From contig CAYURP010000023.1 in the NCBI GenBank assembly GCA_964447175.1, forward strand, positions 1-45,909: DNA of 45,909 bases. Reading direction: 5' to 3'. The notes below the pieces were generated by a model that saw only the letters and a list, made by a program, of their open reading frames with translations, searched no databases and was not told the DNA's origin. Made by a program: the position numbers and the translations under genes. How positions within the stretch are numbered: the first letter of the stretch is position 1; each line of letters starts with the position of its first letter. The DNA comes from CAYURP01 sp964447175 (lineage in GTDB: Bacteria > Zixibacteria > MSB-5A5 > SM23-73-2). This document shows, in pieces, positions 40,714-45,909 of this stretch.

Positions 40714-40820
40714 GTTTCCTTATTTTATATACCAGGATTAATCTTATCCTTATGTTTAAAAGAAAAACTCTTTGGCCTAAATAAAACAAACGATTTAAAA
40801 CCTCAAGCAAAGGAGCAAAG

Positions 40821-41480
40821 ATGCCAGAGAACCAAGTTACCATAACCTGGTTGGGGCACAGCATGTTTTTATTCTCCCTGAATGATACCTTAAAAGTAGT
40901 AATTGATCCCTATGACGATACCGTGGGCTATCCTCTGCCAAAAGTTACCGCTGATATCGTCCTGGTTTCCCATAGACACTTCGATCATGATAACGTCAAA
41001 TTGGTAAAGGGCAAACCTAAGGTGGTCGATAGAGACGGCATAACCTCCCTTAAGGGAATCAATTTCAAGGGAGTCCCCTCGGTCCATGATGATAAAGACG
41101 GCACCCTGCGGGGATTAAATACCATCTTCGTCTGGGAGATGGGTGGAATAAGATTCGCTCACCTGGGAGACCTGGGAGTAATGTTATCTGATGAGCAGAT
41201 CAAACAGATAGGTGCAATCGATGTTCTCTTTTCTCCGGTGGGTGGATATTTCACCATAGATGCTGCTACAGCCACAAAGATAATCGATGCTTTGAAACCC
41301 AAAGCTGTCTTCCCCATGCATTACAAAACCGAAGTAATGGGCAATAGCTTCCCCATTGCCGGGGTAAACGATTTTCTCGCCGGAAAAAAGAATGTTAAAA
41401 GAGTAGGCAAAAACTCCATAACTTTAAGCAAGGATAAACTTCCTGAGGAAACCACAATCTATGTCCTCAATTATAAGTAA
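40821..41480 (+). CDS. Metallo-beta-lactamase-fold hydrolase
   Basis: A 219-residue MBL-fold protein of the UPF0173/UlaG-like type. The metal-binding motif HxHxDH is H51, H53, D55 and H56 in SHRHFDHD, with further ligands in FAHLGDLG and FPMHYKTE. The N-terminal ITWLGHSMFLF and DPYDD strand pattern is characteristic. Probably a metal-dependent phosphoesterase or lactonase; the substrate is not known. AAAGGAG lies upstream of the ATG. It sits 107 bases after the deacetylase gene and 34 before the creatininase gene. Confidence 0.9.
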   Translation: MPENQVTITWLGHSMFLFSLNDTLKVVIDPYDDTVGYPLPKVTADIVLVSHRHFDHDNVKLVKGKPKVVDRDGITSLKGINFKGVPSVHDDKDGTLRGLNTIFVWEMGGIRFAHLGDLGVMLSDEQIKQIGAIDVLFSPVGGYFTIDAATATKIIDALKPKAVFPMHYKTEVMGNSFPIAGVNDFLAGKKNVKRVGKNSITLSKDKLPEETTIYVLNYK

Positions 41481-41514
41481 TAACCCGCAGGAGAAAACCA
41501 AAAGAAGGTAAACT

Positions 41515-42243
41515 ATGTCGCATAAACTGGATGAATTAAACTGGATGGAATTCCAGGAGCTGGTTCCTAAAAAAATCCAGACGGTCATCATACCTGTGGG
41601 CACCATAGAAGCCCATGGGGTAATCAGTCTGGGCACTGACACCCACATCTCCATAAAATTATGTGAGATGATAGCCCCTGATCTGAATGCTATTTTAGCC
41701 CCCCCTGTCTATTATGGGGTTACCAGAACTTTGTATTCCTATCCCGGATCCTTGACTGTAAAATCCGAAACTTTCGAAGCTTACATGACTGAGCTTTTGG
41801 AATCGCTGGTGGATAAAGGTTTTTCCCAAATAGTGGTGATCAATGGTCATGGAGGTAATATGGATGAGCTGGATAAAGCCGGGTTGAAGATCAACCAGAC
41901 CAAAAAGGCGAAAATTGCCATTGTCCACTGGTGGATATTCTGTGAGGACATTACTAAGGAACTATATAACCAGCCCGGTGGTCATGGGGGAGTGGATGAA
42001 ACCGCAGCCATCTTAGCCTTAGACAAAAAACTGGTGAAAAAAGAAAGATACAAAAAGGAACTGGCTTTCATTTATCAGAAAGGACTGAGAGTTTATCCGG
42101 GACCAGCAACCATCTTTCTATCTCTAGAGGGAGAAGGGTATCCTGACTTCGACGAGAAAAAAGCAAAGCTTTTTTTGAAAAGATGCTCCGACAAGATCAA
42201 AAAGTCTCTTCTGGATATATTTAAACGCTGGAAGAGGATTTAG
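41515..42243 (+). CDS. Creatininase-family amidohydrolase
   Basis: A 242-residue member of the creatininase/MftE family. Conserved metal-binding residues are E32 and H34 in VGTIEAHG and D42 in LGTDTH. VVINGHGGN supplies the next His, and the last Glu ligand lies in GGHGGVDETA. Family activities include creatinine, formamidopyrimidine and mycofactocin-peptide hydrolysis; none of the partner genes for these is nearby. GAAGGTAAACT precedes the ATG. Its stop codon is the first unit of a 7-bp tandem repeat. Confidence 0.9.
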   Translation: MSHKLDELNWMEFQELVPKKIQTVIIPVGTIEAHGVISLGTDTHISIKLCEMIAPDLNAILAPPVYYGVTRTLYSYPGSLTVKSETFEAYMTELLESLVDKGFSQIVVINGHGGNMDELDKAGLKINQTKKAKIAIVHWWIFCEDITKELYNQPGGHGGVDETAAILALDKKLVKKERYKKELAFIYQKGLRVYPGPATIFLSLEGEGYPDFDEKKAKLFLKRCSDKIKKSLLDIFKRWKRI

Positions 42244-42275
42244 AGTAGAGAGTATAGAGTAAAGAGTTTAGAGTA
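42241..42275. repeat. Five-copy 7-bp tandem repeat overlapping the creatininase stop codon
   Basis: Five units of a degenerate TAGAGTA heptamer (TAGAGTA, GAGAGTA, TAGAGTA, AAGAGTT, TAGAGTA) start at the TAG stop codon. Slippage here would change only the 3' untranslated region. Confidence 0.7.
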
Positions 42276-42287
42276 AATAATTAATTT

Positions 42288-42311
42288 GTAGTGGCAGAGC
42301 TTGTCTCTGCC
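42288..42311. repeat. Single REP-like hairpin with GTAG foot
   Basis: GTAG (42288-42291), one base, then the hairpin GGCAGAG-CTTGT-CTCTGCC (42293-42311). It has the form of one half of the paired elements found at 1.3 and 17.7-18.3 kb, without an opposite partner. Confidence 0.55.
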
Positions 42312-42354
42312 CAGTTGGTTATTAGTTAATGGTAAATAGTAATTGGAGGAGATT

Positions 42355-42867
42355 ATGAATGTTTTCGAAGCCATAAAATCAAGAAGAAGCATCAGAAGTT
42401 ACTCAGATCGTAAAATTGAAGAGGACAAACTGAAAAAGGTTTTGGAGGCAGGGAGATTAGCACCCTCTGCCGGCAATATGCAGGAATGGAAATTCGTGGT
42501 GGTCCAGGATCAAGATCTTAAAGAGAAGCTGGGCACTGCTGCCAACAACCAGAGGTTTATTGCCAAGGCGGATGTTATCATTGTGGGATGTGCTACTGAG
42601 GTAGAGGAAATTATGACCTGTGGCCAATATACCTATCCTATCGATTTAGCCATTGCCATGGATCATATGAGCCTTCAGGCTGTTGAAGAAGGCTTAGGAA
42701 CCTGCTGGATTGGTGCTTTCAAAGAAGATGAGGTTAAAAAGATACTGGGGATTCCTCCAGAAGTCAGGGTTGTGGAGCTCATGCCCCTGGGTTACCCCCT
42801 ATTTATGCCTGAACCCAGATCCAGAAAAAGATTTGAGGACATAATTACATATGACCGCTGGTCTTGA
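42355..42867 (+). CDS. Nitroreductase-family FMN oxidoreductase
   Basis: A 170-residue nitroreductase-like flavoprotein. FMN-contacting segments are SRRSIRSYSDRKIEE, APSAGNMQEWKFVVV and EEGLGTCWIGAF. The C-terminal MPLGYP is typical. Such enzymes use NAD(P)H to reduce nitro compounds, quinones or enones, or act in cofactor synthesis. The ATG at 42355 follows GGAGGAGATT; an in-frame TTG four codons upstream lies before this ribosome site and is rejected. It is the last gene of the plus-strand enzyme run. Confidence 0.92.
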   Translation: MNVFEAIKSRRSIRSYSDRKIEEDKLKKVLEAGRLAPSAGNMQEWKFVVVQDQDLKEKLGTAANNQRFIAKADVIIVGCATEVEEIMTCGQYTYPIDLAIAMDHMSLQAVEEGLGTCWIGAFKEDEVKKILGIPPEVRVVELMPLGYPLFMPEPRSRKRFEDIITYDRWS

Positions 42868-43115
42868 ATCCACGCACAAAAAACTTAATCCCTGAACAAT
42901 AATTGTGCATTCCCTTTAGCGTTTTAATTCCCTTCTTTGCGTTCCCATATTTTATCCCTTTAAGCATAAGCCACTTAGGAACCAACCGGTTCGCTTTGTG
43001 TATAAGATTAAATATGGCATAGGACTTGCATTGAAAGTAGGGATGGAAATAGTCTTATGTATAGAAGGAATTATGAAGACTTCCTTGCTTAAGAGAATTT
43101 GTTTGACTCAGCTCT

Positions 43116-43134
43116 CAGAATTTGTTAAATTCTG
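43116..43134. promoter_or_regulatory. 8-bp inverted repeat upstream of the beta-barrel gene
   Basis: CAGAATTT-GTT-AAATTCTG is perfect and ends 30 bases before the ATG at 43165. It overlaps a weak promoter (TTGACT at 43103-43108, then TAAATT after 17 bases), so it could be an operator. A chance AT-rich palindrome is not excluded. Confidence 0.35.
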
Positions 43135-43164
43135 GGGAGTTGAATCATAAAAGCGGAGGGGAAA

Positions 43165-43956
43165 ATGAAAAACGCAGGGAAGTTAGCTTTAATCTTATTA
43201 TTAATTTCAAGCTCCATGAGTTTTGCCCAACAACAGGATACAGTTGAGCCACCTGAGGTATCCTTGATCCAGTTAAGAAAATTGGTAGACTCTCCCACTG
43301 CCGGGCTTTTGCCCAGAGGATCTTTTGATATGGATCTGAGGATTTTTCCCAGAGGCGGAGCAGTTCTGACATTGGATGTGGGAATAACCCATGGCTTGAT
43401 GATAGCTATCTCCTATGGAGGAGAATACGTAATCGATGAGCGAAGGCCGGACTGGTATCCGGATATGGAGTTCGCTGTAAAACTGCAACTCCTGCAGGAG
43501 ACATATCTTTTGCCTGCTTTAGCTGTAGGATATGACGGGCAGGGCAACGGACCCTATGATGACTCCTTGAAAAGATACGCTTATAAATCCAAGGGATTTT
43601 ACGGAGTGATAAGCAAAAATTATCTGTTTGCCAATGAGATTCCCTTTGGATTGCACGGGGGGATTAATTACAGCCTGGAGGACAAAGACAAAGACGACGA
43701 TATGACCATCTTTGTGGGAGGCGATATGAAGCTCAGTAATAGCCTGGGTTTGGTCGCAGAGTATGATCTGGCTACTAATGACGATAAATCAGGAATCCCT
43801 TACGGCAAGGGTAATGGCTATTTAAATGCGGGAATTCATTGGTTTTTCTCCGATAATCTTTTAATGGAAATTGATTTTAAGAACATCTTAAACAACAAAA
43901 AGGACGTATATAGTCTGGATAGACAGTTCAGGATGATTTATTTTGAATCCTTTTAA
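43165..43956 (+). CDS. Exported beta-barrel protein, YjbH-like
   Basis: A 263-residue protein with a signal peptide ending near SMSFAQQ (about residue 20). Amphipathic strands follow (LTLDVGITHGLMIAISYGGE, AVKLQLLQETYLLPALAVGY) and it ends in a C-terminal Phe (YFESF). PALAVGY followed by KGFYGVISKNY resembles YjbH/DUF940-like barrels of polysaccharide-secretion systems, but the match is by eye and weak. GCGGAGGGG is a good ribosome site. It begins a three-gene run of envelope proteins. Localisation to the outer membrane is inferred. Confidence 0.65.
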   Translation: MKNAGKLALILLLISSSMSFAQQQDTVEPPEVSLIQLRKLVDSPTAGLLPRGSFDMDLRIFPRGGAVLTLDVGITHGLMIAISYGGEYVIDERRPDWYPDMEFAVKLQLLQETYLLPALAVGYDGQGNGPYDDSLKRYAYKSKGFYGVISKNYLFANEIPFGLHGGINYSLEDKDKDDDMTIFVGGDMKLSNSLGLVAEYDLATNDDKSGIPYGKGNGYLNAGIHWFFSDNLLMEIDFKNILNNKKDVYSLDRQFRMIYFESF

Positions 43957-44023
43957 TTTCAAACAGGATAATGTCGATAAGATTTTTAAACCATTTGTTT
44001 GTCATCTTTGGAGGTGAAAATCT

Positions 44024-44563
44024 ATGGCCAAAAGGATAGTAATTTCATCGATCCTGTTAATAATCGCATCCATATTCCTTTTGGGATGTTATACAGTTCT
44101 GACCCATCCCACTGTGGAAGGTGAGGAAGAGGAAAACTACACTGGCAAGTACTATCGGGAAAACTGCACAGACTGTCACCAGGATTATCACCAATACCCC
44201 TATGGATATTATTATGGATATTCTCCGGATTATTATTGGGAATCTCCTCGCTGGGGACATTACTATAATTATCCCTGGTGGTGGGAATGGTACTGGTCGG
44301 ATTACGGGGACAACAATCAGGAATATGCCCCTAGTGACATTGAAAAAGGAGAGCGCAGAAGATCCAACCTAGCTCCCCCTTATTCCGGTGTAACAGGAGC
44401 CAGTACACCCGCTATGATCAGCCCGGGCGATAAAGGAGCTGTGAAAGTTATTAAAAAGATTCTGAAAGGTAGTTCTGGTGAAGGGACAGTAGTTGAGCCG
44501 GGAAGTAAAAAAGAGGAAAAGAAGGAGACAAAGGAAGAAGAAAAAGCTCCCAAAAGAAGATGA
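44024..44563 (+). CDS. Lipoprotein with CXXCH motif and Tyr/Trp-rich domain
   Basis: A 179-residue lipoprotein. The signal peptide ends in LLGC (Cys22). The mature part has ENCTDCHQDYH, a CXXCH that could bind one c-type heme. Then come about 45 residues dominated by Tyr, Trp and Pro (YPYGYYYGYSPDYYW; NYPWWWEWYW), and finally a disordered K/E-rich tail. There is no distal axial Met or His in a recognisable cytochrome fold, so a zinc or structural role for the Cys pair is also possible. GGAGGTGAAAA precedes the ATG. It ends 10 bases before the PorV-like gene, so the two are co-expressed. Confidence 0.75.
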   Translation: MAKRIVISSILLIIASIFLLGCYTVLTHPTVEGEEEENYTGKYYRENCTDCHQDYHQYPYGYYYGYSPDYYWESPRWGHYYNYPWWWEWYWSDYGDNNQEYAPSDIEKGERRRSNLAPPYSGVTGASTPAMISPGDKGAVKVIKKILKGSSGEGTVVEPGSKKEEKKETKEEEKAPKRR

Positions 44564-44573
44564 GGTGTTCAAG

Positions 44574-45887
44574 ATGAAGAAAGTTATTTTTTTTCTAATC
44601 ATATTCATATTACTTTTTCCAGTATTATCCTTTTCCCAACAGTTCACCGAATGGCAGTCCATTGAGGAGGTCTCAGCAAGCAACTTCTTTGGAGTAGGTG
44701 CCCGGGCCATGGGAATGGGTGACGCCCATATCGCCTGCGTTAATGATGCCACAGCTCTGTTTTATAATCCGGCTGGACTGGCTCGAGTAAAAAGATTGGA
44801 ACTGGGCTTAGGTCTTTCCCATCAGAGGTTTGAAAACGAAACCGGCCTTTTAGGCTCGGGTTTGCATGATGCTCTTATTCCTTACTATAATGATGTCAGT
44901 CGACTCCAAACCAATACCCGCTTTAGTTCTGCTTCATTTGTTTATCCTGTACCTACCTATCGGGGAAGCCTGGTCTTTGGTCTGGGTGTTTTTCGGATGA
45001 TGAGTTTTGATCAAACTTTCAAATACGTTTATTCATTGGGTCCCCGCTACGATCCTGAAGCTGATGAGCTGATATCCGAGTCGGGTGGAGTTAATATGTG
45101 GAGCGCTGGCGGAGCCCTGGACATCTCCCCCAACATCTCCCTGGGGCTGGCATTAAACTACTGGCATGGAAAAGAAGATTACAGCTTAGAATCCGAACGA
45201 AACTGGTGGCAGAATGACACACTCTTTTGGCATCGTTATGACGATGAGATCTACGACGATTATTCAGGATTCTCAGCTAAGCTGGGAATGTCCATCTGGC
45301 CCAGCAAATACTTCTCCTTTGGATTAACTCTCGAATCGCCCACCTGGCTCACCGTAAATGAAGAATATATATTGAGGACAGAGTCAACTTACGATATCCC
45401 GTGGACTGACACTATATGGATAGAGGAGGACAGAGGACTTCCCCAGTACAAGCTCACCCATCCCTACAAATTTGGCATGGGAGCAGCTTTTTATTTTAAA
45501 AACATACTCTTATCCGGAGACATAAACTATGCCGACTGGTCCCAGTTGAAATATAGAGAGGGAGTTGAGATCGGGGAGAAAAACAGAAATGTGAAAGAGT
45601 ATTATCGAGAAGTGCTCCGCTGGGGGGTGGGAGCGGAAGTTCTCGTCCCCTGGATCAGCAGCAAATTAAGGGCAGGATATTATTCCGATCCCCTCCCCTA
45701 CGACTCCCCATTCCTGAATTCTGACCGGGACTACCTGACCTTTGGATTAGGCTTTTTAGTCGATCAGGTAATGACCATCGATTTCGCCTGGGTGCACGGC
45801 TTCTACAATTTCAAATACGAATTCGAGTCCTTTAAAGAGGACTACACCACAAACAGATTCTACATAACCACAGCCTTCAGGTTATAA
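44574..45887 (+). CDS. PorV/FadL-like outer-membrane protein
   Basis: A 437-residue barrel. The signal peptide ends near LSFSQQ (about residue 19). It is followed by the diagnostic GVGARAMGMGDAHIACVNDA and TALFYNPAGLARVKRLEL of the PorV/UPF0164/OMPP1-FadL group. Alternating barrel strands follow and it ends in FYITTAFRL. PorV-type proteins act in type IX secretion; FadL-type ones transport hydrophobic compounds. Other type IX components are not in the window. The ATG at 44574 follows GAGGTG; the longer in-frame extension to 44493 overlaps the previous gene and encodes only a Lys/Arg stretch. The gene is complete, ending 22 bases before the window edge. Confidence 0.85.
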   Translation: MKKVIFFLIIFILLFPVLSFSQQFTEWQSIEEVSASNFFGVGARAMGMGDAHIACVNDATALFYNPAGLARVKRLELGLGLSHQRFENETGLLGSGLHDALIPYYNDVSRLQTNTRFSSASFVYPVPTYRGSLVFGLGVFRMMSFDQTFKYVYSLGPRYDPEADELISESGGVNMWSAGGALDISPNISLGLALNYWHGKEDYSLESERNWWQNDTLFWHRYDDEIYDDYSGFSAKLGMSIWPSKYFSFGLTLESPTWLTVNEEYILRTESTYDIPWTDTIWIEEDRGLPQYKLTHPYKFGMGAAFYFKNILLSGDINYADWSQLKYREGVEIGEKNRNVKEYYREVLRWGVGAEVLVPWISSKLRAGYYSDPLPYDSPFLNSDRDYLTFGLGFLVDQVMTIDFAWVHGFYNFKYEFESFKEDYTTNRFYITTAFRL

Positions 45888-45909
45888 CGAATTCTTTTTT
45901 AATTGAATA

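Noticed and set aside
44493..44573. Longer N-terminus for the PorV-like protein
   Set aside because: It would overlap the upstream gene, encode only a Lys/Arg stretch and bury the signal peptide. The ATG at 44574 follows GAGGTG and begins a normal signal sequence.

Overview
The window is about 46 kb of chromosome at roughly 42% GC by eye, from a Gram-negative-type bacterium that is probably an uncultured member of the FCB superphylum. A Zixibacteria-like lineage fits best, but no 16S gene or marker set confirms it. The evidence is several predicted outer-membrane beta-barrels and lipoproteins, a secreted M14 carboxypeptidase ending in two dockerin-like GD.N/DG.V...YLVNYLF repeats, a PorV/FadL-like barrel, ferredoxin-linked 2-oxoacid metabolism, and a K/E-rich extension on ribosomal protein S16.

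Layout. 1-1.6 kb: a broken NUMOD3-type endonuclease relic at the edge, a TPR lipoprotein, and a block of REP-like hairpins. 1.6-5.9 kb: a membrane-anchored STAND-like NTPase with TPRs, ispG, a small membrane protein on the other strand, yraN and rnhB. 6-8.7 kb: a large M14 carboxypeptidase with its own promoter candidate and terminator. 9.3-14.7 kb: the conserved translation cluster ffh-rpsP-khpA-rimM-trmD-rplS preceded by rpe and a PASTA protein, all on the minus strand. 15-17.6 kb: a B12-binding/radical SAM protein fused to a DUF2344 domain. 17.6-18.3 kb: a dense cluster of paired-hairpin repeats with GTAG/CTAC feet. 18.4-21.1 kb: a four-subunit 2-oxoacid:ferredoxin oxidoreductase operon. 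21.2-24.8 kb: a beta-barrel protein and a four-gene operon headed by a DUF4388 protein. 25.2-30.5 kb: a NarL-type response regulator and a 1555-residue multi-PAS/GAF histidine kinase, with a striking 68-nt hairpin downstream. 30.8-37.2 kb: an RNase H-like/TPR protein, a GNAT acetyltransferase, the TldE/TldD pair, a methionine-rich lipoprotein and an atypical thioredoxin reductase. 37.4-42.9 kb on the plus strand: lipA, a MATE transporter, a histone-deacetylase-family enzyme, a metallo-beta-lactamase-fold hydrolase, a creatininase-family amidohydrolase and a nitroreductase. 43.2-45.9 kb: three exported envelope proteins.

How the parts fit. The translation genes form one coupled operon, with TTG starts in rpsP and rimM. 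The canonical rplS-rnhB-yraN continuation is interrupted by the protease gene. The oxidoreductase operon, IspG, LipA and the radical SAM protein all use iron-sulfur clusters, which suits an anaerobic or microaerophilic cell. Several promoter candidates share TTG-N19-TATATT/TATTTA. Two of them (radical SAM gene and lipA) place the -10 six to seven bases before an ATG that has no ribosome binding site, which suggests leaderless transcripts.

No complete mobile element, CRISPR array, tRNA or rRNA was seen. The most unusual material is the BIME-like paired-hairpin family, the TM-STAND-TPR protein, the DUF4388 operon, the hairpin after the response regulator, and two odd lipoproteins (Met-rich; CXXCH plus aromatic-rich).
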